DNA from: Ceratobasidium sp. AG-K
Taxonomy: Eukaryota > Basidiomycota > Agaricomycetes > Cantharellales > Ceratobasidiaceae
Direction of reading: 5' to 3'
Assembly (NCBI GenBank): GCA_037039685.1
Contig: JAWNGF010000006.1
Span: 2,790,001-2,854,000 of the forward strand
DNA: 64,000 bases
Under the pieces are notes generated by a model, which saw nothing but the letters and a program-made list of their open reading frames with translations, did no database searches and was not told where the DNA came from. The position numbers and the translations under genes are program-made. Within the stretch, counting starts at the first letter, position 1. Each line of letters starts with the position of its first letter. Shown here one piece after another: positions 35,514 to 47,706 of the stretch.

Positions 35514-37573
35514 CTAGTCCACCCACTCTAACTCTGAATCCTTAGGAATCTTGCAATTCAAACTGTAGGGGTTTGACGCATGCACCCAGTCACTGTGGAA
35601 GTATGAGCCAGAAGTGCGCTCAGGAGCATCAAAGACTTACGCCCGACGGTATTGGTAATTACAGTACGGCTCGGAGCCGCACTCTGCGCATTCCAATAAT
35701 GAGGTAACGTCGGAGGCGGCGCATCTAGGGTACGAGCACCGACGAGCCGGATCCAGTTTACAATGCAGGTCGAGGCCAAGCGACATCCCAAACAGGAACC
35801 AACTGATGTCCCAGAAGTATGCTTTGTGTCTTTCCTGAACGATTACCGAAACCGACGGAAAGTCTCTGTTGATCATTGTTTGACTGCTGAGGCATTCCAT
35901 TGTCTTGTACCAGGATGGAAAAATCTGGGATTGAAGGTGATCCGGAGGAGGCCCCTGGAATGGAATTATGAGGGCATTGCTGAATTTCAGACTTTGCTTT
36001 GGAGAGTATTATATACCTTTTCCTCTCGGAACCCTTTGATTTAGATTGGCGGGTCTTTACATGATATGACGTTTGGAAAGACTTACTACGCATTGGTCTA
36101 CCACCAAACTTAGATGTCGGAGTAATATGATAAGACCTAGCAAATCCAAGGTATCAGAGCTGAGCATGAAATTTGAGAGATGATTGGTCTGCTTTGGATA
36201 TGCTGGGAGCATGCTATGAAACTCGGTGCATCAGCGTTAGTTCCAAAGACATTTCAAAGCGAATACCTCGGTGTCATCAGCAGAAAATTCGACATGAACA
36301 AAAGTACGCCCCTCCATTGATTAAGATCCCTTTTAACTCTATTGTCGTGGGAAAACTCTGCCCATACTCGCTCAAAACTGACGGTGAATATAGGAGCCAG
36401 GATGTCTCCGGGGGCTGAGTTATTGATATTTGTACAAGTAAATCCATATAGTGCTGGCACTAGGTCAATACCGGGCAGTCCCAGGAGGCCCAGATCTCAG
36501 CTTGTTGTGAACCCCGCCGGAATCCTGGGCAGAGTCCAGAGGATCCAGTGAGTATCTTGGGTAGAGCTCTGGCCATGAACTCGCAAATCTGGGACAATAC
36601 GCTATCACATATGTGATAATCAGATCCTCTTCGTCGCTGCACTATAACGCGTATCGATGCGCAAGGTCCGTGAACTCGATCCAGCGGGTTCGGTCTCTAG
36701 TCCTGTTAGCGGTCGGAGATGTGCATTAGTAGGCTAGAAGGTCCGAGCTATTGTATCACAGAGTGTGCTGCTTACAAGGCAAGACTTTTGTATTCGGGAC
36801 CCGCACCTCCATAGTTTCGTGCAAGGACACTCCATGTAACGTAGAACAGACTTCCTAGTTGAGAGCACCGGTTCGTGGCATATTTGCTGCACGAAGGAAC
36901 TCCGCACGATATTTCACTAGGTGCTGTACTAGCATATCGAGGTAGGTGATGTCGCAGCCAGGGCTACCAGTCTGTCGTAGGCAAGCCATACCTGTACCGT
37001 CCTTGTCTTTATGCCACCCCAAGAGCCAAGATTCACTACGTCCGCGCGACCCGATCACCTGGCCTATAAGCCGCTTGATGCACGCGTTAAGTGCTTTGGA
37101 TATTGATTGGCCGTCTGGTAGTTTGACGGCTGTTGCCAGAAAGGCCGTCAGTTCGTTGGTTTGAGATAATATAGCTACCTGGATGGACGGAGTCATAACT
37201 TGGAGACGTAAATGGCCGGATGCGTGGTCCAGTGTCTTTAAGAGACTGCTCAATCAGCTCAAATGGGTGGTGTGGGTGGGACACACACGCGTTCTCCGTT
37301 CATTTGACCAAGCATGATCGTTTGTACGCATGCCTCAACGAGTCCGCCGTCCGAAATAAGCAGAAGACCGAGGTGTGCGCAAGAAGATGTCCAATCCATG
37401 GCCATGATGGTTTCCAGATCGGCAAATTCGCTCGTTCGAAAATCATCGACGCTATGAACGGCACGCCGAATATCAGCCCTTGACGGGGGTGGGTGTTGAG
37501 GTGACCTAGGTTTCTCCAAGTAGGCATCTAGCTCTGGGCCGATTCGGCTCCTTTTAGAGCTATACCAGAACAT
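35514..37573 (-). CDS. MYND zinc-finger family protein, locus B
   Basis: Best preserved of three related loci here. The N-terminus from ATG 37573 reads 'MFWYSSKRSRIGPELDAYLE', then 'PPPSRADIRRAVHSVDDF', 'FADLETIMAMDWTSSCAHLG' and 'LLLISDGGLVEACVQTIMLG'. A middle exon near 36855-37190 contains 'SESWLLGWHKDKDGTGMACL' and 'CDITYLDMLVQHLVKYRAEF'. The C-terminal finger, 35514-35760, reads 'RRCSYPRCAASDVTSLLECA', 'ECGSEPYCNYQYRRADWVHA' and 'SNPYSLNC'. That keeps C-x4-C, C-x2-C, YC and W-x2-H, but the cysteine expected four residues after YC is Y or R here, so zinc binding may be weakened. Exons between 35900 and 36855 are not resolved, and decay there cannot be excluded. The N-terminal part is mainly helical; its function is unknown. 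A CACGTGA box lies near 37658. Confidence 0.5.
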
Positions 37574-37898
37574 ACGGCTATAGCTACTCTTCGAGCTGGC
37601 CTGTGATGAGGAAATTTGATATTAAGAGGCAGTCACCGTCTGGAGATGTGAATTGCACGTGATCAATGCGACCCAACGAGCAGTAGTTTACGAATGGCGA
37701 TTATGACTTGGAGTACCAGCTGAATGTCAATCAAGTTGCAAATAAGGCCACGGCGAGTCAAAACTAGACAAGTACCGCCTAATGTATACCAGACGGCCCA
37801 ACGCGCCAGTTAAATAGGCAATCCGAATCATATTTACCAGGGGTGACGACGTTGAGCCCAAATATCATGTTATTACGATCCTTTAAAACGCCAAACAG

Positions 37899-38463
37899 CT
37901 AATTCTGTAATTTGGCGGCTGCCGCGGCCGCCGCTTTAACAAGATTCTACGGATTTCGTCAATTCCACACCTTCCGGAACGCAAACCTGGGGCAAGCTTA
38001 CATCAAATGGTCCAGGGTTGGCCCCAGACACCTCCGCCTTCTTATTCCCGTTCTCAAACAGTACAAATGTAGGCGCCTACACACAGTTGTGTTAAGCCTT
38101 GCTATATTACTGACCCAGGCTGGCGCACGCCACGCACCGATGAGATACCAAGTTCTAGTCCCACATCCTTGGCTAACGTCAATACACGACTCGCAGCGAC
38201 GAATCCAAGAACTAACCTCCTGCACTGATAAATCGCATTTGTAGAATTCAACATTAGAAAGCTCGTCCGAACCAGCCAGAGACTCAAATTTAGGTCGCAT
38301 GGCCTCGCACGGTGCGCAGTTAGGGATCCAAAAGTCGATTACGACCGGCTTGTCGCTGTCGATCTAGGACACATGCTCGAGATACACGAGATCGGATACG
38401 ACAGGACGGACTTCTTACGATTTTGTAAAATTGCTGGAGGCTCGTAATCTCTTGAATGGCCAT
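37899..38463 (-). CDS. thioredoxin with atypical N-C-A-P-C active site
   Basis: Small redox protein, about 114 residues, spliced from five exons. From ATG 38463: 'MAIQEITSLQQFYKIIDSDK', 'PVVIDFWIPNCAPCEAMRPK', 'FESLAGSDELSNVEFYKCDL', 'GLELGISSAPTFVLFENGNK', 'KAEVSGANPGPFDNLVKAAA', ending 'AAKLQN' at TAG 37899-37901. The fold is standard: the buried Asp in 'VVID', the active-site dithiol, the cis-Pro in 'SAPTF' and the Gly near the end. Instead of the usual W-C-G-P-C the site reads N-C-A-P-C. Both cysteines remain, so redox activity is likely, but the Trp and Gly that tune potential and partner binding are lost. A seven-alanine run marks the C-terminal helix. It lies downstream of OPT copy 2 on the same strand. 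Confidence 0.88.
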
Positions 38464-38727
38464 CGTCGTGGTGGTCGAAAAGGAGTGGCGTCACCGAATT
38501 GACAACTCGGCTTGCATACACCCAAGTGATTGCAAATTCCAAGTCAGGCTTGATCCTTGACGCTAACTGTTGTCTCACACGACTATTCTGTTCGTTACAT
38601 CCTATTCGTCACACACAATAACCTACAAACATTCCAATCCACCCCTACATATAAAGACCGATAAACAAAGCGAAGAGGGGGTTCATCAAACAAGACGAGG
38701 GTTGACACGCCGACAAGCGGAACGGAT

Positions 38728-41192
38728 CTACCAAGTCGAAGGTCCAAAGGTCTCGCCCTCGGCCAACACGCGCAGCGGAGCACCATCCGCATCTGCCGTG
38801 TTGAGGTAAACGTTGTTACCCCACCAGGTCAGAACGTTGCTCGCGCCAATCGTGCCGTTCTTGGGGTACTGCAAGCAGAAGAAGATGACGACGATCGAAA
38901 TCGCGACACCCGAGTCGAGAGCAGCGGACAAGACGTCTATGAAAGCCATTAGTGTGCGTTGCGAGAAAGGATAGGTTGAGACTCACAGTTGTACTTGACC
39001 CACCACTGGAAGTGTCTCCTACGGATGACGTACTGGAAGATGAATCCGACAATCGCCCAGGGCACGTAGTTGATCGCGCTCGCGGGGGGGATGAGGCCCG
39101 TTCCGTTGAAGATGACCGGGAAGTTGATGTACTTGACGAACGAGTTCGGGTACTTGCGCGAGATGAGCCAGGGGATGATAGGAGCGACGGCGCCGATGAG
39201 GAAGAAGAACGAGAGGCCGTAATAGATCTGGCCCTTGGAGAACTGAAGCGCGGGACCGATGACACCCCAGATGATCGAGGCGGTACCAAACACTTCGGTC
39301 GACGGGCAGATGAAACCATCGCCCTGGTCCTCAGTGCACATGCCGGGGATGTTGGTGAACATCCAGGCCTGGACACCGAGCTGGGTGGTGCCGGCGAAGA
39401 CGGTGGCGACAATCTGAGCGATGAACATCGGGCGAGGAGGAACCTTCATGTAGTGGCCGAGCTTGAAATCCGAAGTGAATTGGAGAGCCTGAGCCATGGT
39501 AATGTAACCCCAAGTCTTGAACATCATCATCGCGACGGGGCGACCGGGGAGAGCGTAACCGATGATGAGCTCAGTAATGACGTTCAAGCCGACCTGTTGA
39601 TTGGTGATGGCCTGGATCATGCCGATGGGGATGACATAGACAAACGCAATGATGAGGGCAAGGAAGAAGGCCCAGACGGGCATTTGCGTGGGCCAGACCT
39701 CGATCGAGACGATACCGAAGATGAGCGAAGGGATGAAGACGAGGGCATACCACCACTCGGGCACCTGCTTGTACTTGCTCATAAGGCGCGCATGGATATC
39801 GGGCTGCTCGTGGAGCGAACGGCGAGCCTGGGTCCAGATCTGCTTACGGAAGTAGAGGATGGCGTGCACGATGGTCGAGGTGATGCTCGCAAACGACAGA
39901 CCGTACGAGAGGGCAAAGGTGGTGGAGAGGAAGAGGGGCGAGTAGGCCTTGTACGCTTCCATGTTGAGCGTCGCGTCATCGTTCAAGATGCGCTTCACGT
40001 CGTATGCCTTCTTGTGGTTGTCGTACGAAGTGCGGCCCGAGATGGTCATGTACTGGGCGTACCAGGTATTGGTGTAGTACAGAATAGGTGTAAGGAACCA
40101 GAAGAAAAAGAAGAAGCCGCTGATGACGTTCGCTTCAGCCCACCAGGGGGTGGCAAGAGGCGAGCCAATGTACGCGATCTGGGACCAGTCGAACGTGATG
40201 AGCGACATTCCCATGCCGTGAATGACACCGAACATCTGGTTGACCTTGACGTTCTCAGGTGCGATCCAGCAGACCCAGGAAAAGTAGGAAAGAGCGGTGA
40301 AGAGGTAGCCGGGCAAGAAGTACCAACAGAAGCTGGCAATGAAGCCGTAGACGAAGAACCGCTCACGGCTGATACCGCCGCGCGTGCCGGCACCGGCGTA
40401 CTGCTGCTGGTGGAGAGTGTTGAAGAGCGCGCAGTAGACCAGGTTGGCGGGCCAGATCATCGAGGGAGGAGCGACGAGGAAGCGACGGGCGATACCACCG
40501 ATGGAGAAACCGATGAGCTGCGTGCTCATGACGACCATCCATTGGTAGCTGAAGTTCCAGGTCTGGCCGTAGTACACACGCTGGACGGCAACAATGTCGG
40601 TGGCATAAGCCGAGCCAGCACCGACGGTAGCCATGACAGTGATGAGGACGTGCTCCTTGATCGAGAACGGGCCGGGGTTGAGGTCGATACCAAAGACCTT
40701 GCGGTGGGGAAGGACCCAGGCGAGGAAGCGGCCCATGGGGAAGGAGATGAGCTGCGCTACGAGGTTCCCGATGGTGACTGAGGGATAGCGGAAGAAGAAG
40801 AACTGGTTGAGACCGGGCAAGAGGATGGCCCAGATGATACCGAGCATCCAGGCACTGTAATACTGTTAGATGGGGTCTAATCAGCTCTCGGAAGACTCAC
40901 CGGAAGGTGTTGACGGGCATGTCGGTATCATCGGTATTGGCAACGGCAGAGCGGACCTCGGGGTAAGGCGAGTCCTCCTCGAGGTCGCCGAGGTGGGTGC
41001 GGTCCAAGTTCGGATCATCGAAGTTGGCGCCGGAAACCGCTGCGATTGTCTCATCTGGGGCGAAATGAGTGTGGGGTAGAAAATAGACTTGGGCGACTAA
41101 CCGTTGACGGGGTCGACCTTGTGGCCGACCTCGGGGTCCTTCTGGTCAAACGACCCAGAGTGGTGCAAGTTCTTCTCGGTAATGTCAGCCAT
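38728..41192 (-). CDS. OPT-family oligopeptide transporter, copy 2, intact
   Basis: Proton-coupled oligopeptide transporter, about 773 residues. Four exons: 41102-41192, 40901-41054, 38987-40854 and 38728-38936. The N-terminus 'MADITEKNLHHSGSFDQKD' and 'EEDSPYPEVRSAVANTDD' is cytoplasmic. The large exon then holds 12 or more membrane spans with 'DLNPGPFSIKEHVLITVMA', 'SPLATPWWAEANV' and 'YMKVPPRPMFIAQ'. The last exon encodes 'VLSAALDSGVAISIVVIFFC' and ends 'GETFGPSTW'. All frames are open. Compared with copy 1 at 849-3300 it lacks one intron and has no GTTA duplication. Its codon use is much richer in C at third positions, which suggests the more strongly expressed copy. The open frames on the opposite strand and in other frames over this gene are shadows of that base bias. 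Confidence 0.97.
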
Positions 41193-44100
41193 GGCGGAGG
41201 AGGGGCAGCTGCAGCGCTCAACCGTGAGGGAGCAGGGGGGGATAGAGGCAGGCCTTGACGAGAACAGAGTCCGGCTGTTGGATTTATAGCTGGACAGATG
41301 CTACCGCTATCGTCCACAGTCCGTATGCTCGCTCCAGGTCGCATGCGCAGCATGTGCTCGCAGAGCTTCTGTCCCGATTAGGCCCGCTATTCTTGTCCGG
41401 CCAAGTGATCCACTGCCAAGGGTCTAAATTTGCGACGCCCGCTTGCTGATAACGCCATCCAATCACGTCAGTTAGACGGCAGCGAAGAACACCGGTACGA
41501 TGCTTACCTCTGACATATGTCAAAGACATCACTATGGCGCTACTGTAGGCTCTCCCAACCAGTCGATCCCGTTGAAAGTCACACGACGGTCAAGATGATT
41601 CTCCACGCATCAGGGCTGCTCCGACATCCGCCTTCTTCATCGTATGCTTCCCTTCTCACCATGCGTCTCCGGAAGATGAACGTCGCCGTACAGTCTGTAA
41701 TTGAGGGAACAACGGATGCATTCTCAGCGTATCCAGCCGGTAGTGTTTAACATGGCGGTGTGCATAGTGGTGTCCCAACATGGTGGTGGTCGACGTGATG
41801 GTGGTGACAGAGAGAAGCGCCAAATGTCTGAACGGCAGTGATGCCAAGTTGTTGCCTGTCCCTTGGCATCGACTCATGCGAAGTTGGCTCAAATGCCATA
41901 TTTCGCCTCCCATCACGACATGGACCAGTCTTCCTCGGCCGCATAGCTGTTGCTCACACCATCTCTGCCGCTAACCGGTAATGCTCCACCCATTTCTTCC
42001 TCCGTTTCCCGAGCCCGCGGACTACGAGGGTGAACCACGTGATTGTTCAGCCACACGACGCCCATGTAGTCAAATTTACCCCTATTTATTTCCAAGGCAA
42101 GTAGATGCAACGCGTGCTCGTTATACTTATGCCGCCTGCTTCCTATTGCCACCAAATCCATTGATGGCGAGCGAATCGATGCCACCACCAAGTTCCGACC
42201 GCGGTACAGTCTTCGTGCGTGCTTCGCCTACTCGCCTACTCTCGGCCCACCTTCGCACGAATCTAGACTTCTCAGCCTTTCACTCGTCAAAATAAACCCC
42301 GCCCAGCCTGAACGTTACTCCATATGTAGTAATTCCCAGAACCCACCTAATAATAGCCCCATCGCACGCCCAGCAATGTGTTCTCCTCATCGTCCGTTCC
42401 TCGCGAACCGCCTGCTCGTGCCTGGAGAATCACACGGTTGCACGAGGTCTGAAAATCAAACCCATCAACCGACGGTTCAACTCCGCAGTATTGTTGGAAC
42501 CCGGTATGATGCGACGCAACGTATCTCGTTATCTCTGTCCTGTACCGGCTTGCCTTGTATCTGTGACGTCGTCGCTGCCCGTGATCGGACGCTTGTCCGC
42601 TAATTGCTTCTTTCGCTCGGGCTACTTTGTCTAGTATAGTCTTCTCATTCATTTGAGTTCTACCTGTCCTTTGATCTCAATACCCCGCTGAAGCCCACAC
42701 GCCCAACTGGGAATTAGGCTCTGCGAATCACACTCTCATTCCGAATCGGCTCTGGGAGGTCGCCCTCTCCCGGGGATGCCTTCCGCCTGCCCGGTATTAG
42801 ACAACAAGCTCCCACCGGCAGATAGAAACCCGCTTTGCCCCAGCCTATCTAGGACCGCTTCGAGTTTCGAGTTCAAATCCAACTCCACCGCCTCCCTCCG
42901 GCTCGCCATCCCCATTGAATATGCATCACTAGATAGTACCGCGCGATTGTCTCGCTCCGCTTGAGTACCCTACCAGCGTGCCGTCCCAAGTTCCCGTTGC
43001 CGAGCTCCGAATCTAATCCTGCGCATTTACTCAATTTTGGAGGTGGTGGTGCCGTAGCATGTGCTCGGGTGGTTCGCTTGATGGGTTCGAGTGATGACGT
43101 TGCTGGTATCGGGAAAGCTCGCCTGGCGCATGATAAGTATTGGACGAATGGTAGTGGTTCAGCTGGTTCGTGTATCTTGATGAGTGGCGGGGTTGTCGGC
43201 CAGCTATATTTTGTAAGTGCTTGAATCCCCGACTTATCTCTGGATGACGCATTGTGGTGCAGGATATACTTTAAGAACACTTTCCGATCCACTCGGTAGA
43301 ATTAGATCGGCACTAAACATCTTGATACGGAATTCCAACTCACGTAGGCCATATGACAGTATGGCGAGCTGAACTCGATATAATTAAACTCGAAGCGAGA
43401 ACGACGCTAATAATGTCTAGACGTCTTCACCGAGGATTGCGCCAGGAACATGCCCTTTGTGAAGCCTCATCCAATTCCAGCGATCCCCTTGGACCCCAAA
43501 GACAGTGTCGAGTTTGGGCACGCTAGCCTGTTTGACTTCGGGTGCTATACTCTGCTCAGCAGTGCCGAACGCCAAGACCAAAGGAACTTCGTCCCTATAC
43601 TTCTCGCCTCCGAGTGTCGCCAGGCAGGCCGGAACCACTAACCTCGTCGATAGGTTTATACGGCTGCTCTCACCCTTTTTCCCTACTCTGTCCCTTCGTG
43701 GCAACCTGCCCGGCACCCACGAGCAAGTCGTCACGCGGGTGGCGAGAATATCCAGTCCTCCATGTGTCTGCCATCACTCGTGTTATTGGTATTCGGCCCG
43801 ACCGTGGATTTCCACTCGTCTCGGGTCCACATTGGAGCGAGGGGCATTTGCTGTCTCTGGATGATTTTGTGTTTCGGTGCCTGTATGCCGTGGAATGGAT
43901 ATTGATTACGCGAGGATGAACACGAGAGCAAATCGAACTCGTGGTGTTTTGGTGCCAGTTTCGGCCCAGTGATTGCGTTCAGGAGGCCAGTTTGCCTGTG
44001 ATAAAAAGAGAGAGAGAAGGCGTCTAGCTCTTCTATTCTACGAGACTTTGTGTGACCCGGGTGAATGCAAGAAAGCTGTTGAATATGGATGTGCTGCACT

Positions 44101-44870
44101 GCGGCAACCACGTTGCCCCTGAAATAATGCACTTTCCGCATCTAATTCATCTGAGCGGCGAGATGTCTATTTTGGAGCTCCTGCGAGTACCGGATAATTG
44201 ATATTCGTACTCTAGTTTTGTGTACATGTACGGTTCCCTTGGTGTGTCCAGGGAACTCAGTCGCCATGTTTGAGTGGAACTCGTTTCTCTACGGATAAAC
44301 TTACATACAATAACGTTATAACTCTCCGCAAGGATGTTAATCCTGCAACAAATGACTGCTGAGTGGGTCATGGTTGATGGGATGTAGATTCCGCTACTAC
44401 GACATTACAGATATGGCGGGAGCTAAGTCCACGTAGCCGAATATCTGTGGTTTCAGACGGTGTTGGGACGAACGAAATCAGATAACCCCCAATTTAGCAC
44501 ATGGCGGCAAATTGAATTAGAGTGGGTATATGCGTTGTGTAAATTGCGGCTGTTCCAACGAGCGCCTTGACCCAAATGTTGGCCTTCAAATTACATCCCA
44601 TTAACAAGAAAGTGTAAGGAGTAACTCGCGTCATACCCTGGACGACTGGGAAGTTCGCCACAAAACCTGATGCTCTGTGCCATGTTGCAAGTTGATAGAC
44701 TCTGAGTCATTAGCCCTGACGTAGGACGGGATAGAAATTACGTTCTGGGAATGACCATTGTAAGCACCTGGCGTCACGTGAGGATTCATCTCAGATAGCA
44801 AACCAGATAATCAATTCGAACTGGAGCGCCCTTATTCACAACCGTTGATATCCTTTATTAAAATATTATC
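41193..44870. other. gene-poor region with coding-like fragments
   Basis: I could not assemble a gene in these 3.7 kb. Coding-like pieces are seen at 42961-43215 on the plus strand ('LLNFGGGGAVACARVVRLMG', 'RLAHDKYWTNGSGS') and at 43417-43640 on the minus strand ('ACLATLGGEKYRDEVPLVLA', 'QGDRWNWMRLHKGHVPGAIL'). Neither was recognised, and no start, stop and splice chain could be supported. The left end contains the OPT copy 2 promoter. A CACGTGA box near 44774 precedes the MYND-family locus C. Confidence 0.4.
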
Positions 44871-46939
44871 ATGTTACCGACTAGTGCAATACAGAACGAA
44901 AGGTTCGGACCTAAGCTAGACGAATTCTTGAGTTCACTGCCCCTTGATTCGGCCTACTCCGTGTCCGAGGGGCCAACTGAAGACGAATACTGTCAGGCCG
45001 TATAGTCCCTCAACATTTCCCAAGACGTTTCGTAAACAACATTTCAGACGATTCTATCTGTAGACCATAATTCGAACTGCGCCTTTCTCACCGAATTCTT
45101 GATTACTGAGTCTGGTATTTCCGTGCTCCCAGCGTGCATGGAATTGATTGGAATATACTGTGAGGAGGAAGGCCGGGGGGTGAGTGATTCAATACCGATT
45201 GTAGACCAATGATAGTCCAAGTCTCACATAACATCGACGCAACTAGCTGGTTGATAATAGCTATGGGTTTCTTTGTCTCCAGGTTATTGCATTATCAGTC
45301 GAGGTTGGGAAGCTTGCCCACGCCGACCAATTTGGAGCGTTTCTCACAAGCGTGATGTTGCCCCCACTTCCAGATCAGTCTATCTCTAGTAGTTTCAACA
45401 ATCACGTTCGTCAACCTGGAAGCTCAAGTCTCATATGGAAAAGATAGAAGTTGCGTTGCATCGTTGCTCGCCGGGCACGTCAATGCTACCAAAAAAACAA
45501 GCGATCTGCTTTCCTCTAGTTGGTGGATGCACCTTTTCTGATGTGAAGTTTCTTTTGGAACATATTTGGGCTGCTCGGAAAGGGTTCCTTCCTGCGTCGC
45601 AATGGGCTGCCCATCTCTTTCCAGGATGATGCAGTCTTGTTTTCATTATTGGAAACGTGCTTTTACAGAACTTTAGAAGCTTAAATCTAAGCGCTGGGTT
45701 AAGTACAACGCAAATGGATGTTACATCACTACCCATGGCTTGTGCTGGAAGTTCATTATAAGATCGGAACAAGCAGTTTGCTGGGGCTGGTTTATTGAAA
45801 TCTGGGATTGCTACTCGCTATTCTCTGGAGAAATCGAGGACCAGACAGTGCCCTTCCTGCATATTGATCGGCCCCGGTTTGTGGATAAGTTCTTCGGTCT
45901 GCTGGGAGGAGCAGTCGATGGCGATGACTCGGGCCGGATAGTGGAAGGATACATCGAAAATATCACGCTTCCGAGTGATGACAACCTGCATGCGCATATA
46001 GCCCGACTTTATAACTATGCATGTACCAATTTCAAACTGATCGAGGCCAATTTTGATATCAACTTATCTCGAATCGTCGACGTTACGCTGGAACGTGCGT
46101 GGAATAAATTGGCTGCAACGCCAGAAATGAACCGAAAAGACTGGAAACAGTTCCTCTTAAGCACAACGGACATTCCGGCGACCTTTATAGCGTAAGTGTA
46201 GGCTCCATATGTGAATATATTCCCTTCTTGATTCAGGCGACACATAACACACGAGATGCCAACAAGTCAAAAACAAAGAATATTTTGGCCAATGCCATCA
46301 GCCAGGAGCTTCGCACACTATTGGGCGCTGCTATCCTTTTCCCACTATCGAGGCTGGGAGAAGCAGCACTGGGTGAGTACCCATCGCCAGAATAGAACAA
46401 GACTCGCTTGTGATAGAACTGTGTTTAGAAGACATGGCGTACGAGTCAGAATCGAAGGCACACGAAATATACAAAACTTCGGTGCAGCAGGTTTGTGCCC
46501 GTTTAGCCAGTTCAAACCTCAAGCTTGGCCAGGAGGTCTTTCTGTGCTGGTATAAGGTGTTCAAATGCCTCAATTCCCAGCGCTTCATTATACATTCCAA
46601 AGGAGAACATGGCTAGGAGTATGCTACTAGATAGGAGTTAGTATGGTCAATTCTTGGTAAATACGTGGTATTGCGTCAATTGCTCCTTTTCCCGTTGCAG
46701 TGTAGGTACCATCTTTGCCCTGCACCGAATATCACTGTTGGCTGGGTATGTGCACAATGCAACTCAAACAACCATTGCAGTCAAATATGTCATCAAAGGT
46801 TCGCACAGCTACCCTTCGTCACCGATATTGGCTCAGCACATCACACAGTGACCGGAGGCATCCCTGGAGTTCGCACAAAACCAAGTGCACCGAGCAGGGA
46901 GAGGACAGTTCGCAAACGACTCAACGACTTCCCCCCTGA
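44871..46939 (+). pseudogene. MYND zinc-finger family gene, locus C, frames apparently broken
   Basis: Same layout as locus B. The N-terminus from ATG 44871 contains 'RFGPKLDEFLSSLPLDSAYS' and, after an intron, 'FLTEFLITESGISVLPACME', matching 'RIGPELDAYLE' and 'LLLISDGGLVEAC' of locus B. A middle part contains 'CTFSDVKFLLEHIWAARKGF' and, in another frame, 'GLPISFQDDAVLFSLLETCF'. Then comes an open segment, 45840-46190 ('RFVDKFFGLLGGAVDGDDSG'). The end splices into a complete finger: 'CRYHLCPAPNITVGWVCAQC', 'NNHCSQICHQSDRRHPWSSH', 'KTKC', stopping at TGA 46937-46939. Between about 45420 and 45740 I could not connect the exons without one or two frame changes, so it is probably a pseudogene or needs introns I missed. 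Function unknown. Confidence 0.5.
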
Positions 46940-47706
46940 GACATCCTGAATAAGCCTAGGCGATCATAAATCGTTCATGCGAGATCCGGCATACAGTGCC
47001 ATACCGGACAAAATGTTAGCAATAATGACGTAACGCTGGGCGGTCGCTAGTTGTGAACTGGCTGAAAATAACGCCACGGTCGGCGAAGTCCCTATCTCAT
47101 GAAATATCCGTAATGATTCCTGGCAGACATAGGGCGAACTTCAACGATCGGAAAAGAAAGTAAGAAAACAAACCGTCCACACAAAGGCAAATCAGGCATG
47201 GTCATAAGAGAAATCCGGCGAGGGGACACGTGATCCTTTATTGAAGCGTCCCGTTTCTCTCCATCGACCGTCAATAGCCGCTGCTACTGACTTCATGCGG
47301 GCCTTCTTTCGCAGCGCTAGATTATCTGCATTCTTTCGGGACCAATGAATATTGGGCAACAAACCCGCTATACCTTGACCTGGTAATCAACCTTCGAGTC
47401 ATTTAGCTGATGCTCGTTGCGTGCGCTATAGGAGCGTGGTGGTTCCTCACTGGAGTCGATGAACAAACAAGAGTGAACCTAAAATCGGCCGTTGAATCTA
47501 ATTGATGAAACGAGAAGGTTGATTCGATGCAAGTGGGCGTAATCTATGGACTGTATCTGTGTTGCTGCCTGGTAGCCGCGTGTATTCCAACGCGTGCTGA
47601 TCGTGACATAGCAAGTAGTTGGCTGGCGACTGGTGCTAGTGCCCTTCTCACCGCTATCTGTTGACCCCTCCCACCCCCCTACCCTGTGCTGTGGTCGATA
47701 TCGATA
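46940..47706. other. intergenic, no gene recognised
   Basis: No exon chain or domain was seen. The minus-strand frame at 47092-47274 is not recognisable. A CACGTGATC box lies near 47227. Confidence 0.4.

Noticed and set aside
37910..37935. GCGGCC-rich run near 37920 as a regulatory repeat
   Set aside because: It is the poly-alanine end of the thioredoxin gene on the minus strand.
38816..39412. 198-residue Ser/Arg-rich minus-strand frame
   Set aside because: It is another frame of OPT copy 2 and reads as serine/proline/arginine noise until it enters the transporter's last exon frame.
38952..40781. 609-residue open frame on the plus strand opposite OPT copy 2
   Set aside because: It is a shadow caused by the strong third-position C bias of the transporter. 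Its translation is Asp/Glu/Arg-rich low complexity ('DREVDVLDERVRVLARDEPG') with no domain.
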